A stretch of DNA of 64,000 nt from an uncultured Alphaproteobacteria bacterium (GCA_900079695.1 LT599022.1:2672001-2736000); one strand, 5' to 3'; positions 32,076-40,561 are shown, counted from the stretch's first letter. The notes: generated by a model not told the origin, from the sequence alone. Numbers and translations: made by a program.

Positions 32076-32884
32076 AGGCCCGCCTCCAGCATCTGCCGCC
32101 ACTTGGCGATGTTGCGGACATAGCCTTCGGTCTCGCGGGCGTTGCGTTCGCCGGTGACGCCGGGCAGGCACGGCGAGATCCCGGCCCAGTCGCGCGCGCC
32201 GCCGCACTCCCGCTGTGCCGCCAGGACGTTGCCGAGACCGGCGTTGTAGCTCGCCTGCGCCAGCTCCTGGCGGCGATCGGGCGGGCGCGGCGACGACCAG
32301 GCGCGGCGCTGCTGCGCCATGTAGTAGGCCCCCGCCTGGATGGCGATGTCGTCGTGCGGGCTGGCGGTCGGCCCGAGGCGCAACTGGCGGCGGAGATCTT
32401 CCCAGGTGCCGGGCATGATCTGCGCCAGGCCGCGCGCGCCCACCGGCGAGACCGCCTCGGCCTTCAAGCCGCTCTCCTGGATCAGTTGGGCCTTCCACGA
32501 CGCGGGAAAGGGATAGTCGGGCCAGTAGGTTTCCACCGCCGACGCGATCGCGCGGTCGTAGCGGGAGGAAAAGGCGACCGCCGCGTCGGCGCGGGAGCAG
32601 CCCATCAGCGCCGCGACCACCAGCGCCACGCCGACGAAGCGCGAGCCGTAGTAGATCGCGGCCGCCTGGGCGTTCTCGCGGATCAGCTTGAGCGCCGCGC
32701 CGAAGCCTTTGGGATCGTCGCGCGCCAGGGCCTTGGACGCACGGGCGTCGAGCCAGCGGGACACGTAGACCACCAGCAGGATGCCGACCGTGGCATAGGT
32801 GATCTTGAGGGTGGCGGCGAGAATGGTGAAGTCGCCGAGCCAGGCGGCGACGCCGGCGAAGGCGGACAGGAAGCGGTCGAACAT
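32072..32884 (-). CDS. Lytic transglycosylase-type endolysin with membrane segments
   Basis: 270 residues. Residues about 110-260 are an SLT/goose-lysozyme-like domain: catalytic Glu137 in LIQESGL, then SPVGARGLAQIMPGTW, ASPHDDIAIQAGAYYM and AQASYNAGLGNV. It cuts peptidoglycan. Before it are two hydrophobic segments (about 12-43 and 82-97, the latter ending MGCS), so the enzyme may be membrane-tethered or secreted. No separate holin is evident nearby; these helices or the DUF2730 protein might serve, but that is speculative. It is the first gene after the putative lysis promoter. Confidence 0.9.
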   Translation of the reverse strand: MFDRFLSAFAGVAAWLGDFTILAATLKITYATVGILLVVYVSRWLDARASKALARDDPKGFGAALKLIRENAQAAAIYYGSRFVGVALVVAALMGCSRADAAVAFSSRYDRAIASAVETYWPDYPFPASWKAQLIQESGLKAEAVSPVGARGLAQIMPGTWEDLRRQLRLGPTASPHDDIAIQAGAYYMAQQRRAWSSPRPPDRRQELAQASYNAGLGNVLAAQRECGGARDWAGISPCLPGVTGERNARETEGYVRNIAKWRQMLEAGL

Positions 32885-32934
32885 GGGAACCCCCCAGGGA
32901 TGGATGGGTTCAGCCTAGGTGCCGTGCCTGGGGT

Positions 32935-32957
32935 GGGCCGCGCGGAAGTGTTCCGCT
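32935..32957 (-). promoter_or_regulatory. Candidate late-activator site before the lysis genes
   Basis: Palindrome GCGGAAGTGTTCCGC at 32942-32956, inside 23 bases identical to those at 25858-25880. It lies 58-72 bases upstream of the transglycosylase ATG and just after mor, matching Mu Pm/Plys geography. A TAGGCT box about 20 bases downstream on the minus strand could be a -10. Confidence 0.55.
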
Positions 32958-33009
32958 TGGGGGCGGCGTGTCGACCAAGGGCAACGCTCGCACGACCACG
33001 GGGCCGAGG

Positions 33010-33375
33010 TCAATCCTCGAACAGGTCGCCCTGGCGGGTGTCCTTGCTGCCGTTGCGCACCATCCGGACATACCGCGCCGAGCAGCCCACCGCACGCGCG
33101 GCGTCGGTGGAGCCGGTGGCGAGGACCCGGCGGAGGGCGGCCTTCTTGCTGCCGAGACCGGCCGCCAGGGGGATGTCGTGATGCCCGTTGCCGTAGGCGT
33201 CGGCGAGCGCCATCGCGGCCTCCAGGCTGATCACCTTGCAGATCTCGCTCTCGGAGGTGGGCCGCGCCGGGATGTAGCGCTTGGTGCCTCCCCAGGCGGC
33301 GGCGAGCTTGAGCGCGTCGGCCCGCAGGCCGCGCCGCTCCAGTTCGCCGAGCATGCCGGGGAGGTGGTCGGTCAT
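33010..33375 (-). CDS. mor: Mor-family transcription activator
   Basis: 121 residues. The Mor/C family pattern is visible: LRADALKLAAAWGGTKRYIPARP, ISLEAAMALADAYGNGHHDIPLAAG, then a helix-turn-helix RRVLATGSTDAARAVGCSARYVRMV. In Mu, Mor activates the middle promoter and C the late ones. Only one such gene is seen here, so this protein may activate late promoters directly. It overlaps gemA (ATGA), and the candidate target palindrome lies 53 bases downstream of its stop. Confidence 0.88.
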   Translation of the reverse strand: MTDHLPGMLGELERRGLRADALKLAAAWGGTKRYIPARPTSESEICKVISLEAAMALADAYGNGHHDIPLAAGLGSKKAALRRVLATGSTDAARAVGCSARYVRMVRNGSKDTRQGDLFED

Positions 33376-33959
33376 CGCGTGCGCGCCCTGATCCGGCGGC
33401 CGAGATCCGCGAGCAGTCGGTTCAGCGTCTCCGCCGAGATGTCGGAAATCAGGGCGTCCAGGCTCTCGGCCGGAGCTTCGCCCGCCGCGACGAGCAGCCG
33501 CCATTGCGCCGCGAGAACGCACAGGCGCGGGTCGGGATAGGCCGACCAATCGACGCCGGCGCGCTGCTTCGCCATCTGCTTGAGGGCGGTGATGACGGCA
33601 TCGGCCTTCGACGGGCGCACCCAGGCGAGGTCGTCGACGCCGTTCTGGCGCGCCACCCAGGCCCTGAGAGCGCCTTCGGAAGCGTCCGCGATCAGCCCGA
33701 GATTGTAGGCGGAGATCCACAGCGCCCGTGCCTTGCGCGCCGTCGGGCTTTCGGCGCGATAGGCCGAGGGCGACTTCGCCCCGTTGATCGCGTCGAGTAC
33801 CCGGCGCAGTTCCGCGTCGCTGCAGGCGGACGCCGAGCGCGTGCCCGCGCCCACCACCAGCTCGATCTTGTCGCGGTAGGTTTCCTCGTCCAGGCCGTGC
33901 GCCTTGGCGGCGGCGTGGACGGCGGCGATCAGGCGGCGGCGCTCCGGGGTGACGCCCAT
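33372..33959 (-). CDS. gemA: GemA-like regulatory protein (Mu gp16, DUF1018)
   Basis: 195 residues. The DUF1018 core is evident: RRRLIAAVHAAAKAHGLDEETYRDKI, SACSDAELRRVLDAI, SPTARKARALWISAYNLG and DLAWVRPSKADAVITALKQMA. In Mu the product affects host gene expression and DNA supercoiling. ATG 33959 is preferred over TTG 33965. It lies directly before mor, as in Mu. Confidence 0.92.
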   Translation of the reverse strand: MGVTPERRRLIAAVHAAAKAHGLDEETYRDKIELVVGAGTRSASACSDAELRRVLDAINGAKSPSAYRAESPTARKARALWISAYNLGLIADASEGALRAWVARQNGVDDLAWVRPSKADAVITALKQMAKQRAGVDWSAYPDPRLCVLAAQWRLLVAAGEAPAESLDALISDISAETLNRLLADLGRRIRARTR

Positions 33960-33961
33960 GA

Positions 33962-34339
33962 TCAACTGCCCCGACGGATCTTCGGCAGGCGCAGGGTGCG
34001 GCGCGCCTGGTTCGCCTGGCGCCAGAGGTCGGCGGTGCTGTAGCGCTTGCCGTTGACGATCCAGGGGCGGCGGGGATCGACGCAGCGCGACGAGACCACC
34101 ACCATGCCGGCGGCCCGGAGGGCGTCGATCGCGGGCTGGTCGGCAGCGAAGTCGATGCTCCGGGTGACGCCGAACTTGGCGATGTGTTCGGCGATCAGCC
34201 GCTCGCGCTCGGCCGGGTCCATCTCGGGGAGGCGGCGCGCGGGCGGCGGTTCGGTGACATGGCAGCTCTCGAAATCCTGGCGCAGCTGCGCGGCGAAATC
34301 CTCGGGCAGGATCGGCAAAATCCGGTTCATGGGTTCCAT
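33962..34339 (-). CDS. Phage hypothetical protein
   Basis: 125 residues. Unrecognised. Residues 1-30 are acidic (LPILPEDFAAQLRQDFES), the middle contains DPAERERLIAEHIAKFGVTRSIDFAADQPAIDALRAAGM, and the C-terminus is basic (ANQARRTLRLPKIRRG). WIVNGKRYSTADLWRQAN resembles a short nucleic-acid-binding segment of small phage early proteins. Start ATG 34339 or 34330. It is the first gene after a 75-base gap and before gemA. Confidence 0.7.
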   Translation of the reverse strand: MEPMNRILPILPEDFAAQLRQDFESCHVTEPPPARRLPEMDPAERERLIAEHIAKFGVTRSIDFAADQPAIDALRAAGMVVVSSRCVDPRRPWIVNGKRYSTADLWRQANQARRTLRLPKIRRGS

Positions 34340-34414
34340 CCCTCTCGGCCTGGCATCGTCAGGGCGGGGCGGCCAGCCCTTCGCCGACCGCCGGGTTTCC
34401 CCGGCGGTTTCGCC

Positions 34415-35152
34415 TCAGTTGGCCGCGAGCAGCCCGGCGACGCTCGGGCGGCGTCCACCGGCGACGGCGGCGTTGATGTCGATGTCCCGGGCGGCGGTTC
34501 GACCGCTCGCCTGTTCGTCGTCGAACTTCTTGGACGCACCCTTGACCGGCGCCAGCGGCTTGCCGAACTGCATGCCGCGGCGGTTCAGTTCCTCTTCCAC
34601 AGCGGCGAGCGGCGAGAGAACGAGGGCCTGGTGGTTCGTGCCTTCGACCTTCGGCGTGCAGCGCCACTGCAGCGACCAGAGCTTGCCGCGCAGGGCGTGG
34701 ACCAGGCCCTGCTGAAACGCCTTGGTGGCTTCGCGCTTGATCTTCGGAGAGCGACGGCGGCGGTATTCGTGGCTCCGCTGCCATTCCCGGGTGGCGTCCT
34801 TGAGGTGGCGCTCCAACAGGGCGTGGAGATACTCGGCCACCAGCACGTCGTTCCAGCGCCCGAAATAGACCACCGCCCATTTCCGGTTGGACCCCGAGAG
34901 CCAGAGCTTGCAGTGGCAGAACACCGCGACCTGGGGCCAGAGTTCGTCGACCACCGTGCGGCGGCCGATCTCGATCCGCGCTTCGTCGAATTCGAGCGTC
35001 GCCGGATCGACCACGCCGTGCTTGGAGAGCAGCTCCGCCACCTTCTCCGCCGCCGCCAGCGCTTCGGCTTCGGTGCAACCGCGGTCGGTGGTGCGGGCGC
35101 TCAGGGCCGCGATCGTCTCGCGCAGACGCCGCCGGGCTTCGGTGTCGATCAT
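34415..35152 (-). CDS. DUF2786-domain phage early protein
   Basis: 245 residues. The N-terminal 45 residues are a DUF2786 domain (RGCTEAEALAAAEKVAELLSKHGV). The following region (VAVFCHCKLWLSG, WAVVYFGRWNDVLVAEYLHALLERHLKDATREWQ) is the fused domain often found with it in phage proteins. The C-terminus is helical then flexible. Function is unknown. It overlaps the upstream gene (ATGA). Confidence 0.88.
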   Translation of the reverse strand: MIDTEARRRLRETIAALSARTTDRGCTEAEALAAAEKVAELLSKHGVVDPATLEFDEARIEIGRRTVVDELWPQVAVFCHCKLWLSGSNRKWAVVYFGRWNDVLVAEYLHALLERHLKDATREWQRSHEYRRRRSPKIKREATKAFQQGLVHALRGKLWSLQWRCTPKVEGTNHQALVLSPLAAVEEELNRRGMQFGKPLAPVKGASKKFDDEQASGRTAARDIDINAAVAGGRRPSVAGLLAAN

Positions 35153-35439
35153 GCCGCACCGCCTTCCGCCGGCTCGGCCGCCACGGTCCTCAGGGGAAGA
35201 AGCTCCTCCACCATCGTCCGCCCGAGCGCCTCGCGCCGGGCCTGTTCCGCTCGCGCCTTGTCGGCGGTCGCCTTGGGCACAGCCACGCCGCCGAAGTGGA
35301 GCGCGAGTTCGTTGAACTCCGCCTGAGTGCATTCCATCCGCACCAGGAGAACGTCGCCGACGGTGCCGGTCGCGATGCCGATGCCGTCGGCGTCGAGTTC
35401 GGACAGGGTGAAGGTCACCGAGATTTCGGGCTTCGCCAT
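35149..35439 (-). CDS. Phage hypothetical protein
   Basis: 96 residues. Unrecognised. It starts with beta strands (ISVTFTLSELDADGIGIATGTVGDVLLVRMECTQAEFNELALHFGG) and ends in an Ala/Arg-rich helix. ATG 35439 overlaps the DUF3164 stop (TGATG); an in-frame GTG lies one codon upstream. Confidence 0.75.
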   Translation of the reverse strand: MAKPEISVTFTLSELDADGIGIATGTVGDVLLVRMECTQAEFNELALHFGGVAVPKATADKARAEQARREALGRTMVEELLPLRTVAAEPAEGGAA

Positions 35440-36254
35440 CACGCGGCCTCCCCGGTGTCGGCCACCGCGTCGGCGCCGAGAATGGCGAGCGCGGCTTCCA
35501 CGCCGCCGACAGCGAGCGCCTGGCGCGCCTGGGCGATCCGCTCGCCCATCTCCTCCACCTGTCGCCGCAGGCTGCGACGGGCGACGGCGGCCGGGCCGGG
35601 TTCGATCGCGGCAAGGTCGAGCGGCACCATCTTCCAGCCGTCGTCGGCGCGGTCGCGGCGGTAGATGCGGATGTACCGCTTCGATCCGACCACCCGCACC
35701 GCGTCGTCGATCGCGCGGGTGAAGTCCGCCCAGCGCGGATCGTCCACCTGCATGCGGCGCAGCGCCAGGATCGCCCGCACGTCGACCTTGCCTTCCTGGT
35801 CGACCTTGAAGGCGCGCTTGACCAGGGTCAGCAGGAACGGGTCGACGCCCTCGCCGCGCTCCAGGATCATCGCGTCGAGAACCGCCTTCGCCGCCTGCAG
35901 CTCGGGGCCGAGGACGATCCGCTCCGAGACCGCCACCTGTACCTTGAACAGGCCGTCGAAGCTCACGAACGTGCGGTTGCCCTTGGTCTCGCGCGGCTCG
36001 ACGCCGTAGTCCTGGGCGATCAGCGCGTCGAGGGCGGCGATGTCGGCGTCGGTGTGGGTGGCGAAGCGCGCCAGCTCGGCCGACAGATCCTCGGCGTACC
36101 CGGCGACCTTGCGCACCATGTCGTCCATCAGGAGGTCCATCGGTTTGACGTTGCCGAGGGCGACGAGGTCGCCCTGGGCGTTGCGGAGATACAGGACGCC
36201 GCCGATTTCGACGGCGCCGGGGGTGGGGGCGGGTTTGAGAGGGGTCTTGGACAT
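35439..36254 (-). CDS. DUF3164 family phage protein
   Basis: 271 residues. The DUF3164 signature is present: LVALGNVKPMDLLMDDMVRKVAG, the GNRTFVSFDGLFKVQVAVSERIVLGPELQAAKAVLDAMI core, and KVDVRAILALRRMQVDDPRWADFTRAIDDAVRVVGSKRYIRIYRRD. It is a common early-region gene of Mu-like phages without a known biochemical role. A Gln/Ala-rich C-terminal extension of about 50 residues is extra. Confidence 0.92.
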   Translation of the reverse strand: MSKTPLKPAPTPGAVEIGGVLYLRNAQGDLVALGNVKPMDLLMDDMVRKVAGYAEDLSAELARFATHTDADIAALDALIAQDYGVEPRETKGNRTFVSFDGLFKVQVAVSERIVLGPELQAAKAVLDAMILERGEGVDPFLLTLVKRAFKVDQEGKVDVRAILALRRMQVDDPRWADFTRAIDDAVRVVGSKRYIRIYRRDRADDGWKMVPLDLAAIEPGPAAVARRSLRRQVEEMGERIAQARQALAVGGVEAALAILGADAVADTGEAA

Positions 36255-36278
36255 CGTTCAGGTGCCTTTCAGAGGGGC

Positions 36279-36404
36279 TTAGAGGGAGGCCAGCGCGCGG
36301 GCGAGCGCGTCGGCGGGAGCGGTGAGAAGCGAGAGCAGGCGTCGCAGGGCATTGCGGCGGCGGATCGCGCGTTGACGGCGGGAGACCGGGCCGAGGGTCA
36401 GCAT
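36279..36404 (-). CDS. Tiny basic phage peptide
   Basis: 41 residues, Arg-rich in the first half (SRRQRAIRRRNALRRLLSLL) with an amphipathic helical end. ATG 36404 overlaps the end of the preceding gene by 7 bases, and the stop lies 24 bases before DUF3164. It is conserved in position only by inference. Confidence 0.5.
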   Translation of the reverse strand: MLTLGPVSRRQRAIRRRNALRRLLSLLTAPADALARALASL

Positions 36405-36772
36405 GCGTGCACCTCCGGCGCGTCGGGGATCGGCGCGTACTGCTTGGGATCGAGCACCGACGGCTTGACCAGCGCGACGTTGAACATCAGCAGGCCGACC
36501 GCGAGCTGGTTGGTGAGCGCCGCGACCGAGCCGTGGTCGCGCACGCCGAAGACGATCCCTTCGGCCGCCAACACGGCTTCCTTGAGGGACACCGGGCCGC
36601 GCACCACCGTGGCGCCCTTGGCCGACCACTCGCCGATCCACAAGGCTTCGTCGGTGGCGCGGAGGATCACCACTTGGCGGTCGGAGAACTGACGGACGCC
36701 GATCGCGCGGGCGGCGATCTCCCGACCGTCGCGGTGGAAGCGCCAGGTCGCCTTGGTGTCCAGCTCGTTCAT
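36398..36772 (-). CDS. Phage hypothetical protein
   Basis: 124 residues. Unrecognised. It consists of a beta-rich first half (ATWRFHRDGREIAARAIGVRQFSDRQVVILRATDEALWIGEWSA) and a C-terminal half with a hydrophobic helix (ALTNQLAVGLLMFNVALVKPSVLD). It is translationally coupled to the gene upstream (ATGA). Confidence 0.72.
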   Translation of the reverse strand: MNELDTKATWRFHRDGREIAARAIGVRQFSDRQVVILRATDEALWIGEWSAKGATVVRGPVSLKEAVLAAEGIVFGVRDHGSVAALTNQLAVGLLMFNVALVKPSVLDPKQYAPIPDAPEVHAC

Positions 36773-37050
36773 GCCGCACCCCCGGGGCCTTCGGAGGCCA
36801 GCAGGGTGTCACCGGTGCGGACGCCGGAGCGATGCAGGATGCCGGCGATCCGGACGACGTTCTCGGGCAGATCCTCGGCGGTCGCGCGGGCGGCCGGGGC
36901 GACCTGCGCGCCTTCGAGCGCCCGGGCCTGGGCGGCGTGGTCGCGCAGCGTCGCCACCAGGTGGGGAACGGTGTTGGCGGGGAACGTCACGCCGTCGTCG
37001 ACGCACAGCGCGAAGCCGTCGGCAAGGTTGTCAATGTCTTGACTGAGCAT
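36769..37050 (-). CDS. Phage hypothetical protein
   Basis: 93 residues, largely helical (DIDNLADGFALCVDDGVTFPANTVPHLVATLRDHAAQARALEGA). Unrecognised. ATG 37050 has a near-perfect AGGAGGT 7 bases upstream, so strong translation is expected. It is 4 bases after the preceding gene. Confidence 0.72.
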   Translation of the reverse strand: MLSQDIDNLADGFALCVDDGVTFPANTVPHLVATLRDHAAQARALEGAQVAPAARATAEDLPENVVRIAGILHRSGVRTGDTLLASEGPGGAA

Positions 37051-37054
37051 GGGC

Positions 37055-37321
37055 TTACCTCCTGTTGGCCGCGCCACCCGGGCGCATCATGCGGGCGTGG
37101 CGGTAGCACGCGCGGAAGTCGGCGCGATCGCACACCGTAAAAACTACCGGCATCCCGCGAATGACCGCGTCTTCGCAGAGGTAGACCTGGACGTAGTGAC
37201 CGTAGTCGGCGCTGGTGCCGACGTAGACCATGCTGTCTTCGATGTGCTCGGGCAGAGCGGTTCCCGGCGGGATAGTAAGTACCGAATGGTCAGCGATCTT
37301 CGAGGCGGTGAGTTCGAACAT
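37055..37321 (-). CDS. Phage hypothetical protein
   Basis: 88 residues. Unrecognised. It has a beta-rich N-terminal half (SVLTIPPGTALPEHIEDSMVYVGTSADYGHYVQVYLCEDAVI) and a basic C-terminus with Cys residues (FTVCDRADFRACYRHARMM). It lies 12 bases after the MuB-like gene, with GGAGGGAAAC before ATG 37321. Confidence 0.72.
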   Translation of the reverse strand: MFELTASKIADHSVLTIPPGTALPEHIEDSMVYVGTSADYGHYVQVYLCEDAVIRGMPVVFTVCDRADFRACYRHARMMRPGGAANRR

Positions 37322-37333
37322 GTTTCCCTCCGT

Positions 37334-38296
37334 TTAGCCCGCGGTCACGGTCAGGTTGACGTCGATCTGTTCCCAGGCGGCGCGGATGTGCTTGAGGCCG
37401 CGAGGTTCGCCGCCGCCGACCGCGAGCATCGAGGCGAGCTTCATCACCTTGTCGACGTTGCGGAGTGCGCCCGGCTTGCGGCCGACCGTCTTGAGGAAGG
37501 CGACCTCGGCCTTGTCGGTGACGCCCCACGCGGCGACCATGCCGCAGATGTCGCCCGCCAGCGGCTGGTACTGGTGGAACTTCATCCCCGCCCGCGAGAA
37601 CAGCTGCGCGTTGGCTTCGTCGCCCCTGCCGTAGAGCCGGGTATGGATTTGCCGGTTGCCGCACAGCACCACGCCGACCTTGGCGGTGTCGTGGATCACC
37701 CGCAGCTGGTCGAGGGCGACGGTCGAGAGGAACTGCGCCTCGTCGACGATGATCAGCGCCTGCAGGCCCTTCACCTTGGCGCGGATCGCCGACGAGTATT
37801 TGGTGGAGGAGCGTTCGTCCAGGCCCATGCCCTGGCACAGTGCGGCGAGCATGGCGTTGGCCGACGACCACGCCGGTTCCATCGTGACCAGGAACACGTT
37901 GGCGTTGCAGGCGGCGTAGTGTTCGAGGGTGCGGGTCTTGCCGAGGCCCGGCGCACCGATGATCGGCACGTAGTCCGGGGCCACCTGCGCCCACTGCAGG
38001 GCGGGGATGATCTTGGCGGCGGTCGGCGTCATCTGGAACGACGGCGCCACCGGGATCGTCGCGGCGGTCTTGGCGCGCTCGGCGCGGGAGGACAGCCACG
38101 CTTTGGCCTTGGCCGCGACCTTGGCGTTGTCGCCCGCGTAGGTGTCGGAGCAGAAGGCGGCGAAGGTGGACTCGGCGATGCCGGCGTCACGCGCGGCGGC
38201 GGCTTGCGAGGGATACGCCTCGGCAGCGATCCGCTTGGCGTCGACGCGGATCTGCTCGACGTCGGTTTCGGTAAGGGTTTCGGCGATCATGTTCAT
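37334..38296 (-). CDS. MuB-like transposition ATPase
   Basis: 320 residues. AAA+ ATPase with Walker A GAPGLGKT (114-121) and Walker B LIIVDEAQ (181-188). An N-terminal helix-turn-helix-like region (QAAAARDAGIAESTFAAFCSDTYAGDN) is as in MuB. It is known to bind target DNA, choose insertion sites and stimulate the transposase. ATG 38296 or 38290. It lies directly after the transposase (62-base gap). Confidence 0.95.
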   Translation of the reverse strand: MNMIAETLTETDVEQIRVDAKRIAAEAYPSQAAAARDAGIAESTFAAFCSDTYAGDNAKVAAKAKAWLSSRAERAKTAATIPVAPSFQMTPTAAKIIPALQWAQVAPDYVPIIGAPGLGKTRTLEHYAACNANVFLVTMEPAWSSANAMLAALCQGMGLDERSSTKYSSAIRAKVKGLQALIIVDEAQFLSTVALDQLRVIHDTAKVGVVLCGNRQIHTRLYGRGDEANAQLFSRAGMKFHQYQPLAGDICGMVAAWGVTDKAEVAFLKTVGRKPGALRNVDKVMKLASMLAVGGGEPRGLKHIRAAWEQIDVNLTVTAG

Positions 38297-38358
38297 CTGC
38301 TAGGTTCCTGTTTCTGGTGAAAACTAAGGGCGCGGATTGGCTTGGCGGCTTCCGCGCC

Positions 38359-40317
38359 CTACTCGTTTCCCTGGCGCAGCAGGGCCACGCCGCGGGAGAA
38401 GGTCTCGAAGAATTCGACGGTCGCCTGGGTCTGCGGCCGGTCGACATCGGTGTCGGGCTTGAGGGCGAGGTTGCCGAAGCTGCCCCGGACCACCTTGGCC
38501 TCCGGCTTCACCTCGTCCTCGGGCAGGCTCGGGCGCATCGCTGCGGCCTCGGCGGCGGAAAGACGCCGTTCGGCGTTGGCGACCGCCTTGTTGGCCTTGT
38601 GCCAGTCGCCCAGAGCGCGGGCATGGGTGCGGGCGTGGTCGGCGTCGAAGAAACCGGTGTCGGCGACGCACGCGGCCGGGCCGAGGTAGGACCCGTCCAG
38701 GCGGTAGACATGCACGTCCTGGTGCAGGGCGTCGGGGTCGAAGCGCACCACCAGCTTGGTGCCGATCAGGCCCGGCAGGCGTTCGTTCCAGTAGCGGTTG
38801 CCGAGGATCTCCACATGGCCGTCGGGCTTGCGGGCGGTGACCTTCTCGGGCGCCAGCAGGCACATCCGGCGGTGCGCGGCCGACGCCTTGCGGATCGGCG
38901 CCTGGGCGTAGGAGGCGGTGAACGCCTGGTCGAACGACATCACTCCGCCGCACACCTTGCTCTCGCGCTTGGTCCGGGCGTTGTGGAGCCGGATCTCGCG
39001 CTCGACGATGCGGAGGAAGTCGGCCATCGGAATGGCGCGGGAGCCGTAGTTCTCGGGCTTGGCGGTCGGGTTGTTGCCGGTGTAGGCGCCGACGCAGTCC
39101 GGGCTGCGCGAGATGTATTCGCAGAGGTCCCGCCAGGCGCGTTCGATCGGCTTCGACTGGCCGTGGTAGGGCTGCGCCCAGTGAACCTCGCAGCCGAGGG
39201 TCTTGAAGATGCCGTCGGGTTCGTCGGCCTTGACCTTGAACCGGAAGCGGTGCGAGGTGCCGCCCGACAGCCACTTGTTCGCGGCCGCCCGGGTGTTGTC
39301 GATGACGACGTGGTCGGGGATGCCCCATTCCAGCATGTCGCCGAACGCGAGGCGGAACACCGTCGCGTTCTCCGACAGGTCGATCCGCCAACTGAGGATC
39401 TTGCCGCTGTAGAGATCCTGGAAGGCGGCGATCACCGGGCGCACCGGCTTGTCCACCCCCGGCCAGATCACGAACACGTCGAACTTGTGGCCGTCGAAGT
39501 TCACCGCCTCCAGGGCGTGCAGACTGCTGCGGTCGCGTCGTTGCGAGGGGAACATCCGCAAGGCCGCTTCCTCGCCCTCGCGCAGGAGGACGATGGTCTC
39601 CGCCGGGATCTCGCGCTGCAGGCGGCGCTGGAAGGTCTTGGCCGAGGGGATCTTCCACCCCTTCGTCTCTCCGACCTCGACCGTGCGGGTATAGGAGGCG
39701 GCGAGCGCGGGCGCGGACTGCTGGAGGAAGTCGGCCTTGAAATACTCCCACGCCTCCGGGCTCATCTCGACCGTGGCGGTGCGGCCCACGTAGTGGTCGA
39801 CGAGGTAGGCCAGCCAGTCGGCCCGCTCGACCCCGGTGACGCGGTCTTCCCAGTCGCGGTAAGTGCGCGGGCCGATGCCGCGCGGGCCGCACACCAGCTC
39901 GATCGCCACTTCCTTCGGGGTCCCGGCGAGAATGCTGGTGCGAACCGCTTCAAGCACTTCGAGCTTCGCCCGGGCGGCGGCCTTGCGCGCCTCCGGCACC
40001 CGCTCGTAACGCGCCCAGGCGTCGTCGCGGGCGAGGCGGGCCTTCATCGCCTTGCGCGTGCCTTCCGGGGTCGCGACCTCGGGCTTGTGCTGCCGCTCCC
40101 ACCGCGCACGGGCGACCGGGTCGAGCACCGAGTAGTGGTACTCGAAGCCAGGCCCTTTCTTCGCCCGGCGCCACAGGCCGCCGGGGTTGGCGGCGCAGAA
40201 CCGGCGGGCGGGCGCCCGCAGATCGCGATCCGCGATCATCCGGTTGATCCACTGGTGGCTGACCCCCAGGTGTTCCGCCATCTGCGCGGGCTTCATCCAT
40301 TGCCAGTCGATAGTCAC
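38359..40317 (-). CDS. MuA-type DDE transposase
   Basis: 652 residues, near MuA (663). N-terminal DNA-binding: an HTH of the Mu-repressor type (PAQMAEHLGVSHQWINRMIA) and further helical DNA-binding domains to about 250. The catalytic core has Asp275 (NFDGHKFD), Asp340 (VVIDNTRAAANK) and Glu392 (SKPIERAWRDL), at nearly the same positions as in MuA. A Mu-type C-terminal beta-barrel follows (VEILGNRYWNERLPGLIGTKLVVRFDP), and the last 60 residues (FFETFSRGVALLRQ) would contact MuB. It carries out replicative transposition and integration. The start overlaps the preceding gene by four bases. Confidence 0.96.
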   Translation of the reverse strand: MTIDWQWMKPAQMAEHLGVSHQWINRMIADRDLRAPARRFCAANPGGLWRRAKKGPGFEYHYSVLDPVARARWERQHKPEVATPEGTRKAMKARLARDDAWARYERVPEARKAAARAKLEVLEAVRTSILAGTPKEVAIELVCGPRGIGPRTYRDWEDRVTGVERADWLAYLVDHYVGRTATVEMSPEAWEYFKADFLQQSAPALAASYTRTVEVGETKGWKIPSAKTFQRRLQREIPAETIVLLREGEEAALRMFPSQRRDRSSLHALEAVNFDGHKFDVFVIWPGVDKPVRPVIAAFQDLYSGKILSWRIDLSENATVFRLAFGDMLEWGIPDHVVIDNTRAAANKWLSGGTSHRFRFKVKADEPDGIFKTLGCEVHWAQPYHGQSKPIERAWRDLCEYISRSPDCVGAYTGNNPTAKPENYGSRAIPMADFLRIVEREIRLHNARTKRESKVCGGVMSFDQAFTASYAQAPIRKASAAHRRMCLLAPEKVTARKPDGHVEILGNRYWNERLPGLIGTKLVVRFDPDALHQDVHVYRLDGSYLGPAACVADTGFFDADHARTHARALGDWHKANKAVANAERRLSAAEAAAMRPSLPEDEVKPEAKVVRGSFGNLALKPDTDVDRPQTQATVEFFETFSRGVALLRQGNE

Positions 40318-40559
40318 AGCGGCACCCCCTTCTTGACGATCCGCTGCGCCCCGAGCCGGCGGGCGTAGGCGTAGAGTTCTGCGGTGGACATCAGCGCCCC
40401 GTCGACACGGTGGCCCTGCCCCTCGGGGCGCACCGAGACGTGCAACCGGCGCAGGGCGAGAACCGTCCCATAGAGGGCGGCAGTCTCGCGGCCGATGCGG
40501 CGCGGCTGGCGGGTCGGGATCAGGTCGAGCAGGTCGAGTTGGCGGGAAGGGCGGCGCAT
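40314..40559 (-). CDS. Small phage protein before the transposase
   Basis: 81 residues, basic and helical (RRPSRQLDLLDLIPTRQPRRIGRETAALYGTVLALRRLHVSVRPEG, then STAELYAYARRLGAQRIVKKG). Unrecognised. The start is 2 bases after the upstream stop and the end overlaps the transposase start, so it is coupled to both. Confidence 0.7.
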   Translation of the reverse strand: MRRPSRQLDLLDLIPTRQPRRIGRETAALYGTVLALRRLHVSVRPEGQGHRVDGALMSTAELYAYARRLGAQRIVKKGVPL

Positions 40560-40561
40560 GG

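Noticed and set aside
33010-33375. A second late activator (C) in addition to Mor
   Set aside because: Only one Mor/C-family gene is visible; no other small HTH gene lies between gemA and the lysis genes.
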